DNA of 64,000 nucleotides. Source: Callorhinus ursinus. Lineage: Eukaryota > Chordata > Mammalia > Carnivora > Otariidae. Under the pieces are notes generated by a model that saw only the letters and a list, made by a program, of their open reading frames with translations, was not told where the DNA came from and searched no databases. The stretch covers positions 50,064,589 to 50,128,588 of the forward strand of contig NW_020312817.1 in the NCBI RefSeq assembly GCF_003265705.1. Direction: 5' to 3'. Both the position numbers and the translations under genes were made by a program. Below are positions 11,789-22,760 of the stretch, piece after piece (positions within the stretch are counted from its first letter, which is position 1; each line of letters opens with the position of its first letter).

Positions 11789-11828
11789 TTTATTTCTAAT
11801 CGACTAATTATATTTATTACGTTTTATT
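11789..11828 (-). promoter_or_regulatory. candidate polyadenylation signals of C2orf78
   Basis: Read on the minus strand, three AATAAA hexamers lie at 11828-11823, 11818-11813 and 11794-11789, about 100-140 nt past the C2orf78 stop codon. Any of them could direct 3' end formation. Which is used cannot be told from sequence. Confidence 0.5.
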
Positions 11829-11931
11829 AAGTCTTAAAATATATGCAAATAAATAAAGAAATTTATATCTATCTATCTATATATGAATAAACAGCTGGTA
11901 CCCAGATTGGTACCAACAATCCTAGCACCTC

Positions 11932-14900
11932 TTATATTGCATAGCCATGATATCGAGCAATTTCCATATCCTTTTCCCTCTCAATGAAAAACTGCACTTT
12001 CCCCAAAGAGGTGTATTTGGCAGCATTCTCACGCTCTTGCTGAGCCTGCCTCTTCATGGCCTCCCGCTCTGGTCTCTGCTCTTTTGTGATGGGCTTTGAC
12101 ATTACAGGCTCAGGGACATTGGGTTTCCTCCATGGAATTGGTTGAAGGCAGAAGTCTTGGAGTAGAAATTGACTTGGAGGTTTGGATGGGGACTGGAGCT
12201 TGGTCACAGCCGTGGCAGCAGGCTCCCGCTGGAGAGAAGTGCAAGATGATGTTTTGTAGGGTGCAGGCCTAGAGGCAGCAGACTGTGGGACACTAGGCCG
12301 GGTAGGGTTGGTCAAACCTGGTCGGGTCGGATTGGTTGAAATTGGCCAAGCTGGTCTGGTAGGACCTGTCAAGGAGGCAGGAGTCGGCCGGGATGAATTG
12401 ATTGCAACAGGCTGAGCTGAGCTAGTAGAACCAGGCCGGGCAGGGTAAGACCGACGTGAGGCCAGAGACTGTGGCCTCCTAGGAACAGGTCGAGCCTGAG
12501 GCTTCTCCAAGGTTGGAAAAGGCAAAGGCACCAACTTGACCTTCCCAGGAGGTGGCAGCTCATACTGGGATGGAGAGGGACACTCTTTGTCCTCACCTCT
12601 GTCTCGTTTCTGGGCTTTGACTTGATTTTTCTCAGGACCTTTACCCTCACGTGGGGTATCAAGCCATCGTTTGATGGCTGAGGATGGCTGGGCATCTTTT
12701 AGGTTCCTGGAGCTTACCAGGGCCCGGGAGGAAGACAGTCCAGTTTTCTTATCACTCTTCTTCCCCAGTGCATGAAAAACCTGCACAGACTCCAACATGT
12801 GCATGCCTAGGCAGCTTCGAGGCTTCTTAAAGGTCTCTTGGCTAAGCTCGGGTTGATTTTTCTTCTGCTTCATCTTGGGAATGGTTGGCTTCTCCTCTGC
12901 CTTGACTTTGTTCCCTGGCTGCTTACTCTCTTCAGCTTTCTTGGGGTTGTTTTCTCTGGTCCTTTTGGTCTTTTCCTGCCCATGGCTCTTTGTTTTGCTG
13001 GTCCTGCTGGATGCAGCTTTCTGAGATTTGCTGCTGGAATGCTTGGCCATGTTCACAGGAGCACTGTTACTGTCTACAGCATTGCAAATAACCACTTCTC
13101 CCCCTAAGAGGCACTCTGGGTTCTTCACCTGGATTTTGGTCTTGGGAGTGCCATTGATAGGCTCAGTGGCTTTATGCTTGTTCTTCTTGACCTGATTAGA
13201 GGGAGCCTTTGTGACACTTGACTTTTCTTGCACCTGATTCAACTTGATGACTCTGGTATCTTTGGCTTTGATCACCTTGGGACCTTTGGCTTGATCAAGG
13301 TCTTTCAAGGAATTAAAGAGCTGGGGAAGATGAATGTCCTCTACCAGTGTAGCGATGTCTGCAAAACCACCACTAGATTCAATCCCATTTCCAAGGGTCA
13401 CTTGGTCTTCAAGACTCAGGGTATTTTTTCCCAGATTGGTGTTTTCAGAACGAGGCTGCTCCTCCTGGCCCAGGGGATCAATGCACGCCAGGAGCTGGTG
13501 AATATCAGGAATGTCTAAAGGAAGTAGTGGAGGATCTTGGTTTTCTATTGGGATCTGGTAGGCGTCCAGAGGCTTTGAAAGCTTGGTTTTAATATCATCC
13601 AAATTCTTGTTCTCTGTTTGTTCCTGGCTTGGAGCTGGAGGCAGTGCCAGCACATTACTGGAACTCTGGACTGGAGCTATCATTGAGATGTCTCCAAGCT
13701 CAGGTGGTGGGTTACTTTCAAGCATCTGGATATTTCTGCTACTGCAGGACTTGGGGAATTCTGGAGTTTGTGGCAGACAAAATGTCTGACTTGAAGGTTG
13801 CAATCCCAGGGAAGTCTCCATCCCCAGGGAAGTCTCCATCACTACAAAGGAATCAAGGAAAAAGTCATTACCTGGTAAGTGAGATGCTCCCCCTAGACAC
13901 TAATACAGAAATCATGCACCTCCCAGCAATGGGCAGGGCAGTTCTACCAGCTTTTCTTAAGGATCAAGGACAGCACCATGCGCTAGGAGGTATAGGAGGT
14001 GACTTCTAGTTCTTACAGGTGATCATTTGATGTCATTGGTTCTTGGTTTTCTTTGTATTTTGTAGGGTTGTTTTAAGTCAAATAAGAAGTAGAAGTGGTT
14101 TGTATATTATGAAATGTTTAACAAAGCCTAGCATTCTCATATAGAGTCACTTCAAGTCTCTCCCCCTTTCCTTAAAGAATAAAACTACTTCACACTGTGG
14201 ACTGGGAGAGGGAATGGAGCTCTTCCTGATAAAATATGTAAACGAGGGTAAATTCTTAGCCTGCTTGCTTTGGACAGGATCTTGGAATGCGAGTCTTAAA
14301 TCCTGGTGTAAATTAAGGAAGTGAGGCAGAGTTAAACAGGCTCCATCACAACAAGAGTTCCGAAATGCTTTCCAAAGAGACTGAAGCAATAGCTCGGGGA
14401 AGGGAGTTCATTACCATGTGGTAGTACAGGGAGGGTGATCGGCTAGGGCAGTGAAAAGTGTGGGAGCCCTTGCTATGCTCTTGGGGTTCCTGCACATGTA
14501 GCATAGCTGGCCATTACAGTGTACCACCTTCCCACCTCTGCGCGGTGTTCTTGAACAGAGTCTGAAAGTGGAGAGCACCGAGCAAGGATCGTGGTTATTA
14601 ACCTCTCAGGACTTACATTCTGCCCATCTGGGGACTCACTACCTCTCAGCTGCAGATTTGACCCTATTTTTGAATGCTGACCTTATTTCTCTCCCTCTTG
14701 CTATCTTTACTCACCTTGAAAACTTGTTTCTGTGAGGGGTTGGGCAGACACAGAATAGTAGATTCCAGAGGTGGAGGCTGGTGGTAGGACGTTTGCGGGC
14801 TGAACCTCCTTTAGTACCATCACCATTTCTGGCTGAGGGGCAGAGGCCCTACTTCCGGTGTATGACACTGAGCCATAGGATTGCAGGCAGGGGCCAAGTT

Positions 14901-17900
14901 CTCCAGACAGTAGAGGACCCAGTGTGCCTTGATTATAGTAATATACCTGGCTTCCTTCCTGGTAGGGAAGTGCTAGGCTATGTCCTTGATTTGGCATCTG
15001 AGATGGTCTTCCCTGAACAAGGCTGGCAGAAAGCGATGGATACAGAGGGACCATGTTATTGGCCTCTGAAGTTTTATCATACGGGGTTGCCATAGACATG
15101 GAAGACACAGCTGTGTCCTGGTCAATGACAGTCACAGTGAAGTCTCTGAGCAAAGAGGACTTCTTTTCAGTACTTCCTGTGACATCCCACTCAAAAATCC
15201 CGGGATAGGAAGCAGCTGATGTGGAGATCTGGCTCTGGCGAGTAACTCCAGACAACATGGTTGTACTGCAATGTTGGTAAAGGTAGGCACTCCCCACAAG
15301 TGGCTGGAAGGAGGTGCCAGAAGCTGATGGCAGTAGCCATGCTGAACTGACTGCTGGAGCGGAGACTCGGGAGAAGTTGCAGACGCTTCCTGTCAGGGAA
15401 GCCACATTGCTCACCATGGGGAGAGAGAACTGCAGAGAGTTTGGAGTTCCAAGTAAAGATGGATTTTGGAAATTTTCTGTAGGGAAAAAGAGGGTGATGA
15501 AAAATCAGGGGGATGGATCAATTCTCACTATGTTTGAGGAACAGCATTATCTTAAAGTTGTTGCTACCAGGAAGCCTCTGAACCAACGCTTGCTGAGATA
15601 CCAAAACCCAAACCATGTAGGATGGTGGTCGTTACTCGTCTATAGTCACCGCCCGAGCTCCCAGCTTGGGCCCGGGTGTGCAGAAGACCTAGGTGGTGTG
15701 CTTCATGCATCGTTCTTTAGGCGAGAAGCAGCCTTCTTCCTGCCCTAGCTTTGCCTGGAGCCTGCCCCAGCAGCCACTCGCATACCACTTTGTTCTAGAT
15801 TGAAGCATTTCAGTACTCGGAGGGCCTCAGAGAGCCTCTGTTCTCACGTTCTCATTCTCCAAGGGACAAAACTGAGGCTCAGGGAGGTCACATGGACTTG
15901 TTCAAGTTCTCCCCTGATGTTAGGTCTCATTACCATGTTACAGAGCCTAAGTATCATGACTTCTTGCCAGGACCCTGCTCTGAGCATAACACTGTCAGAA
16001 ACCAGGAGAAATGCAACTAGTATAGACCTTTTCTCCCCCCTATTAGAGAACAGTACAGCTATGACTATATTGTAACTTCAGGGTCTCGTTTTGCTTGTGC
16101 AGTTCACGCGCTATTTCCTAGAGTTCATGTACAGCTCAGTCCATTGGTAAATGTAAAGGGTCCCTCTTGGGGCGCCTGTCTGGCTCAGTCAGAGGGGCGT
16201 GTGACTCTTGATCTTGGGGTTGTGAGTTCGAACCCCACGGTGGGTATAGAGACTACTTGAAAATAAAATCTTTTTTAAAAGAAAAAAGGGTCATTCTTAT
16301 TCTTTTAAATCTGGTTTCTGATCCTACCTCAAAATGACTACCTAGAGTAAGTTTCTCAAGAAGTGCTTTTTGAAAGAAAAAAGTTATTTAAACTCTCTCT
16401 GAGCTTCAGATTACTCATCTATAAAGTGGTTATAATAACAATGCTAATAATGGAATAATCATTCTTACATGAATGAAAGTGGTACATTACACTTTTTATA
16501 TTTATATGAAGGAAGATATATTATGTTCTGGAAAGACAGAAAAATCATGAAAAACATATATTACAGAACTAAGAAGAAATATATAGATACTAGCGAAAAC
16601 TGGGATATGTAGCAAGCATCAGAGCATAATAAGTTCACTAATAAATGAAATTCTGTATCATATATGCAATATGATGGAAGTGAATATTGCCTACCCTATT
16701 TTGATGAATACTACTAACCAAAACACAGCCCCACAATAGAATGAGTTCCTAGCCAGTGCATGTAGACAGAGAAGATATATCAGTAAAAATTGCCTAACAA
16801 GCAGCAAATGCCATAAATGTGAATGTAGAGGTAGCCACAAGTTTTGTAGACAAATATTTCAATAAAATCTGGTACAAAGCAGAGAGGGAAATAGTAAGTT
16901 TAAAGGAATTCCATTATGGGTTCGTTCACATTTTTTCTGAATATTACCCAGCAAGTAACAGGTACTAGGTCTAGTAGAAATATATGTTTCAACCGAACTC
17001 TACCTCTGAAACTAATATTATACTATGTTAATTAACTGAATTTAAGTTAAAAAATAAATAAAATCAGAAGAAAACAATAAAAAAGACATATATATTTCAA
17101 TATAATCGTATAACAAAAGCGAACACTTAAAAAACATCATGGAGGTTTTTATATTCATCCAAAAATTTATTTTAATCATCTTCAACATCCAGGAAAACGT
17201 CACCTTCAAAGCCTAAAAAAGCCATCATCACTAAAATCAAATTAAAAAATTTTTAATGTGGGAAAACCCAAAGGACTCCACAAAATTGTTTTAGATAAAT
17301 GTGGAATTAGAGATGTGGGACTTGACTTTTTCTTTTCTTGTTAAGTTGCTAACTAAGATCTAAAAACAGATGTGTGCCCTCTGTGTTGGGAAGAAAATAA
17401 CTGTAGAGATGAGAAGCAGCCTTATGATTCAATCTAGGAGATGCCAATTTTAAAACAAACTTAGTCTGATCTTTAATAGGCAAAACATCTACATAGCTTA
17501 AAAGTCAAAATGAAATAAAACTGAGGGGTGCCTGGGTGGCTCAGTCGTTAAGCATCTGCCTTCGGCTCAGGTATGGTCCCAGGGTCCTGGGATCGAGCCC
17601 CACATCGGGCTCCCTGCTCCGCGGGAAGCCTGCTTCTCCCTCTCCCACTCCCCCTGCTTGTGCTCCCCCTCTCTCATTGTGTCTCTCTCTGTCAAATAAA
17701 TAAACAAAATCTTAAAAAAAAAAGAAATAAAACTGAAAATTCTGTTTCTTCCATCCCCCCTTAGATAGCTACTTTTATTAGTTGCTTGTTGATAAGAAGC
17801 ATCTTTTCTAAATTGTATTTCTAAAATGTTTACATTTTAAACTGTTAAGTGCCATCTGTGTTCAGGGGGCCAATAACAAAACCTAAACAGCTGAGTACGA

Positions 17901-18944
17901 CTTTTCTGTAAGCTGCTTTTCCTGGTGAGGCCCTATTCTGCCCTTCCTTTCCTGCCTTGTCTATTAATGGAAGTGTTTGCTAAAATCAACTTTGTTTTGC
18001 CCTGCTCTAAGCAAATTTCACTTTATGCTCTTTCTGCTTTAATTTAAAATCTTTGGTTCCCTTCAACATTCCATCCTAAACTACCTCTTTTTTTCTTGAA
18101 AGCTCCTGTACTCTTCCCCTTCACTCTTTTTTTTTTTTTTTAAGATTTATGTATTTATTTTGGAAAGAGAGAGGGAGAGAGAGAGAGAAGCAGACTTCCC
18201 TCTGAACACGCAGGGAGCCTGACGCAGGGCTCCATCTCAGGAGATCATGACCTGAGCAGAAGGCAGATACTTAGCTGCTCAACCGACCGAGCCATCCAGG
18301 CGCCCTGCATCCCCTTCGTTCTTAGTATTTTCTCCTCCCCCTTGGTTCCCGTTGGCCTGTGTTGAGGGAAACAATCCTGAACTTCCTCACCTTTTAAGAC
18401 TTGCCTCCCCAGAGCCCACTCTTCTCCATCCTCCTTCCCTGATTTCCCTTTTCACCCACACCAGGTAGAAAACTTCAAATCATGTGACTCTGACTTTCTG
18501 AACAGCACTAAATTTAAAATACTACATTTGAAATATTAGTGGAGGGACCATTTCACATGAAACATCTTGGCAAATATTGCTAGTTTTCTACGTAACCGAG
18601 GTTTTCTCTCTTTCTGTTGAAACACTCTCAAGAAGTCTCTGATTTCGTTTTCTCCCTGGGTGCCCTTTAAGACTCAATATTAGAAAAAAAAGGGACCAGA
18701 GAGAACAACCAATCTAACATCCTAACATAACAGACGAGGAAAAAACAGATTCTGTGAGTCAATGACTCATCCAAAGTCACACAGCTAGTAAATGCCAACG
18801 TCAAAACTGAAATGAGGTCTCAGATTTTTAGTTCAATACTTTCCCCCATTAGTCCGTGCTATTTTGAATCTACAACTACATTTAGGGTAAAAAAAAAAAA
18901 AATCCAATGAGAAACTTTTAAAAGTTTCTTTCCTTACCAGACAT
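11932..18944 (-). CDS. C2orf78: C2orf78 homolog, uncharacterised protein (892 aa, 3 coding exons)
   Basis: Three exons join in phase on the minus strand. Exon 1 is 18944-18938 (ATG TCT G, donor GTAAGG). Exon 2 is 15476-14715 (acceptor CTACAG, donor GTGAGT). Exon 3 is 13841-11932 (acceptor TTGTAG, stop TAA). The sum is 893 codons including the stop. The predicted N-terminus MSENFQNPSLLGTPNSLQF and the exon 2 product match what I remember of human C2orf78, about 920 aa. The protein has no signal peptide or membrane segment. It is Ser/Pro-rich in the first half, with a Lys-rich stretch at about residues 521-586 and short degenerate repeats built on TRP/NPTRP at about 736-776. The C-terminal 50 residues are charged and probably helical. 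Function is unknown; I believe the family is covered by a domain of unknown function (DUF4629). It is divergent to DUSP11. The gene identity is confident, and the intact frame suggests a working gene. Confidence 0.9.
15810..15920 (-). mobile_element. MIR fragment
   Basis: GGGACAAAACTGAGGCTCAG and GGAGGTCACATGGACTTG fit reversed MIR. It lies in the first intron of C2orf78. Confidence 0.45.
16169..16284 (+). mobile_element. older carnivore SINE, short form
   Basis: GGGGCGCCTGTCTGGCTCAG head and a GTGAGTTCGAACCCCACGG box-B-like segment. Approximate TSD AAAGGGTCCCTCTT / AAAGGGTCATTCTT. In C2orf78 intron 1. Confidence 0.85.
16380..16500 (+). mobile_element. MIR fragment
   Basis: AACTCTCTCTGAGCTTCAG, then ATCTATAAAGTGGTTATAAT, fit the MIR core. 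In C2orf78 intron 1. Confidence 0.5.
16996..17070 (+). mobile_element. carnivore L1 3' end, severely truncated
   Basis: ACTCTACCTCTGAAACTAAT followed by a TTAATTAACTGAATTTAA tail, the same end as the longer L1 at 51564-52139. Confidence 0.65.
17525..17723 (+). mobile_element. carnivore SINE
   Basis: Perfect 13-bp TSD GAAATAAAACTGA (17512-17524, 17724-17736). In C2orf78 intron 1. Confidence 0.93.
18129..18308 (-). mobile_element. carnivore SINE
   Basis: Reversed SINE with near-repeat flanks CCCTTCACTCTT / CCCTTCGTTCTT. In C2orf78 intron 1. Confidence 0.88.
18725..18840 (-). mobile_element. MIR fragment
   Basis: ACAGACGAGGAAAAAACAG and CAAAGTCACACAGCTAGTAA fit reversed MIR. Confidence 0.6.
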
Positions 18945-19161
18945 GGTCAGAGAAGAAGAGGAAACATCCGCTGCAGAAACAAGGGATGCGGAGCCGATAC
19001 TAGAGGGTGTCGGAGCAGCTGAAGCCAAGGAGTGCATGTGTCCAGTATGAAGGTCACCGGTCACTGGTCACTTGCGATGATCCAAATTTATTTACAGACA
19101 ACTCCATGGAAACCCCAAGATTCTACCAGGTGGTGGTAGGTTTGGTGGGAGAATGATGTCA
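18945..19161 (-). promoter_or_regulatory. putative C2orf78 5' UTR and core promoter
   Basis: Upstream of the C2orf78 start codon (ACC ATG T context) the minus strand carries a TATA-like TAAATAAA at about 19096-19087 and a near-consensus CRE (TGACATCA) at 19161-19154. This spacing would put transcription start near 19060. There is no CpG island, which fits a tissue-restricted gene. The assignment is inference from motif spacing only. Confidence 0.3.
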
Positions 19162-20312
19162 CAAAGCAGGCAGTTTAAAGGTATGAGGGAACCAATGGGG
19201 AGGTCAGATTCCCAAAAAGAAGACGGGATTGGGTGGAAGGAGTGGTAGGAGAGCTAAGGCAACACCTAAGTGGTACCTAATCCGACAAGACAGATGTGAT
19301 AGTCTCACTTTCCCCAGGATCTTATGTTAGGGGAGTCATCTCAACGTTTCTTAGAGATGTTCATTGATATAATTACCTAATAGTTATTTATATTCTATAT
19401 ATCATATTTTATCTTGTGTATTCTACATTTATAATTATATATACAATTAATTAACACCCTTAGAGGCAAAGGAAAGGCACATCTAGGTTGAACAATTACA
19501 GGTGTTCTGAAATAATAGTCAATCTGATTAGTGAACTTACTGCAGCTTTTAAGGAGCAAAGGAAGGGATTAAAGAGGTCCTTTGGTAATTTGGTTAAAGA
19601 ATAGCGTGAAGTTCGTTGAATGCACCTTGCGGGGAATGATGTGGTGCAGGCTCTTCTCTTTCATTCTTCTCCTTGAATCCTAACTTTCTTGGACTGCGCT
19701 GGGCTGGGCCAGGTTGGACTTAGATCTCTCTTCTCTCTTTCATCATGGGCACTGTTTCTGGGACAAGCCTTGATCTTGCATTCTTAACACTCCTGGATGT
19801 TACTTCTGGTCAACTTCCAGCAGCAGGAGTCTTCTTTTCAGTGCCTGATGCTTCCCAAAATGAATTCTGCCCATTAGAAGCAAATACCAGAGAGCTGGAG
19901 AACGCAGCTGATTGCAGACCTTTCTTTTTCCAGCATTTGGTTGCAATTCTTTTGCCCATAATTCGCTACCTCTGACTCTTTGGGCCACACGGGCATCCTG
20001 CCATCCCGTTCTTTTATAGGTAAAAGGCATTGATGGCATTCGGGATACTTTCCCTTTTTCCTTCTCACTTAAGTGTATCCAGTGTGGCAGTTACTGTAGC
20101 CTCCACCCCCCTTGCAAACAGCCACTGTAGAATCTTGGGCCTTTAGGATTCTTTGCCTGCCATGCTTGGGCGCAAGATCAGGCAACATGAAGAGGAGAAT
20201 AGTTAGAGAAAGAAGAGGACATTCTTTGAGGCTAGGGAACATGCGTGTGGAGAGTACAGGAAAAAAGAGATTCCTGTGGATTTTTGCTTTCTGTGAGAAA
20301 TAAATTGACACT

Positions 20313-20507
20313 GGGACGCCTGGGTGGCTCAGTCAATCAGTGTCTGCCTTCGGCTCAGGTCATGATCCCAGGGTCCTGGGATCGAGCCCCGCATCGGGCT
20401 CCCTGCTCCGCGGGGAGCCTGCTTCTCCCTCTGCCTGCCACTGCCACTGCTTGTGCGCTCTCTCACTCTCTCTCTCTGACAAGTAAATAAACTCTTAAAA
20501 AAAAAAA
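20313..20507 (+). mobile_element. carnivore SINE
   Basis: Full-length copy. Flanks AAATAAATTGACAC / AAAGTAAGTTGACACA form an imperfect TSD. Confidence 0.9.
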
Positions 20508-20846
20508 GTAAGTTGACACATTTTGGCCTCATTTTGTATTAACAGAACATACAATTATATACATGTTCATATACATATAAATGTAAATTTACATATACAT
20601 ATGAGCATAACACTTACATAATTATAATATTAATTCATATATAACATTGATTATAATGTAACTTATATAATAACATATTTTAGTATTTAATATCTTATAG
20701 TCATTAAGTTATTTATGCAACTAGATAGTGCAGCAACTGCCATGAACTCTCTACACTAAAGAGAATAATCTTAAATATATTTTTTCACTTTTTTTGTCAT
20801 ATTACCTCATTTATATCATTGATTGGTATGTTTGTAGAATATAGGT

Positions 20847-20948
20847 TTTTTTTTAAAAGATCTTATTTATTTGTCAGAGAGAGAGAGAGAGAGAGAGAGC
20901 ACAAGCAGGGGGAGCTGCAGGCAGAGGGAGAAGCCGGCTCCCTGCCTA
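20847..20948 (-). mobile_element. carnivore SINE, truncated
   Basis: Only the tail, (GA)n and CT-rich part are present. The tRNA-like head is missing after CTCCCTGCC. Confidence 0.85.
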
Positions 20949-21729
20949 GGTCTGGATTTTCTTGTGTCAATTATAACTGAGTTTGTTGTGTTTTTTAGCA
21001 CATTGGAAGTGCAAGACCAATATACCTTTTGTAGTTTCTGATAAATTTAAGTCACCTTTTATATATTATCATATTCGTAGATATATGTACCATTCATACT
21101 TTTTGGCCATTCTATGCCTATTGAATATTTTTTTCATAAATTCCAAAAAAATATTTTATGATTGAGCACCAAATTTGAATGTACCTAATTGTAAGTTTAC
21201 AAATGTGCTGTGCTATCTTAAATCTTTTCTTTTTCCAAATAGCAATGTGATAATACTGACCTGTTTTACATTATGTGTAAGTTTTCAGAATTGTAAATGC
21301 TTATGGACTTAAACTTGGTTAGAATATGACTGTCCCAGAAATGTTAAAGCTAGTGATCTTTTTACCCATTCATTTAATCATTTATTCAATAACTCTGATC
21401 TTCCTGACCCTCAGTTTGTCCAGATCTCAAGCGGTTGTGAAGACGAACTGTGTATATAAAATACTTTCAGATATTAGAAACTAAAAAATACAAATGACAA
21501 AAAAACCCAGCTATTATAGCTGGAATTCAGTACTCTATTCTGCCTTCAGACCTACTACAGGACATGCTATCCTTTGCTGTTCCACGTATAGCAGAAATTC
21601 AGAGTTTTTCTAACAGGTATAGATCCCTATGCCTGATACTGTGTGGCAACCTTAGACTTGAGCTTTTACTCTTATCTCTCTCAGTTATTTTTTTGTTTTG
21701 TCTATAACCTAAATACCTACTGTCAGCCT

Positions 21730-22290
21730 CTAATGTGAAACCTGGTGCATGATAACAATCCAATAATAGTTTCACCGTGAGTGGGAGTGCAGGCTGGTAC
21801 AGTATTTTTGGAGGGTAGTGAGGCAGTCTCTTTCAAAATTTTAAGTCTACATATCCTTCACTCCAACAGTTGTATCTCTAGGGATTTAGATATAGACGTA
21901 TACATATTTCAGGGCATTTACATTGCAGCCTGTCTGTAACAGAGAACAAAAACCTGAAAATAACTAAAAGTCCATCAATATTCGACTGGATATATAGATT
22001 ATGTTTCTTATAATCAATGAAATACTATGCATACCAGGCATTAAAAAGAATAGAACGGATGTATGCATAAATTGACTGGGAAAATCAGTACCCAAGATAG
22101 ATTGTAGGATACATATACTAACTGCTTTTGTATAAAATAGGAGATATCCATGTATGTACAAGTGTATAAACACCCACACACACAATAAGTATGAATGTGA
22201 GCAGTTGGAAAATATCTGGAAGAACCACACAAGGCACTGGAGAAGTGGGACTTAACTTTCATTCCATACCCTGTACTATTTGAATTCTTA
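21730..22290 (+). mobile_element. old L1 3' end
   Basis: Diverged ORF2-end landmarks such as CAACAGTTGTATCTCTAGGG, CAATGAAATACTATGCATAC and AGCAGTTGGAAAATATCTGG. It ends just before the DUSP11 CpG island. Confidence 0.65.
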
Positions 22291-22329
22291 AGTGTACCTA
22301 CACGCTCATCGAACCTGCGCTACCGGCCC

Positions 22330-22760
22330 CCAGCTTAGGAGGGCACTGTGGTTCCCTGACTCTTGTTTAGTAATCAAACTACAGTCGGCCAGCCAGCGTG
22401 GTGACGTCATCACGACTGTCGGTGGCGCGTGCGCAGTAGTAAAGGGCCTGGGAACTGCGTGGGTTGCTGCCTATTCGCTTCCGGTCCGGGATCTTGTTTT
22501 GGCACCGAGGGCCCCGGGCTGGCGGCTCTGTCGCTCTTGCCGTTGGGTGGGCGGCATCTTGGGGCCCAGATGAGCCAGTGGCATCATGCCCGCGGCGGCT
22601 GGGGCCAGGGACGGGCGTTCTCTGGACGTAGCTCAGCCAAGAAGAAGCGCGGAAACCACGTCCCGGAAAGGTAATCCGCCTTGGCCCCTGGGCGTGGCCC
22701 TCCAGCTCGGAGCTCCCGGGCCTGGGCTCCAGCTCCTGTGGTGTCTATCTGCCCCAGTCT
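22330..22760 (+). promoter_or_regulatory. DUSP11 CpG-island promoter
   Basis: A CpG-rich block surrounds DUSP11 exon 1. It holds a perfect CRE (TGACGTCA, 22402-22409), an NRF1-like palindrome (GGCGCGTGCGCA, 22424-22435) and an ETS-like CTTCCGGT (22478-22485). No TATA box is evident. This combination is typical of a housekeeping promoter, with transcription probably starting between about 22440 and 22500. Confidence 0.75.

Larger units (their letters stand above)
19162..22330. other. intergenic between C2orf78 and DUSP11
   Basis: Two SINEs and an old L1 occupy part. 19162-20310 and 20950-21730 contain no gene that I recognise; 20520-20700 is strongly AT-rich. Confidence 0.6.

Noticed and set aside
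13629..14009. Plus-strand frames antisense to C2orf78
   Set aside because: They are shadows of the minus-strand exon 3 and its intron border.
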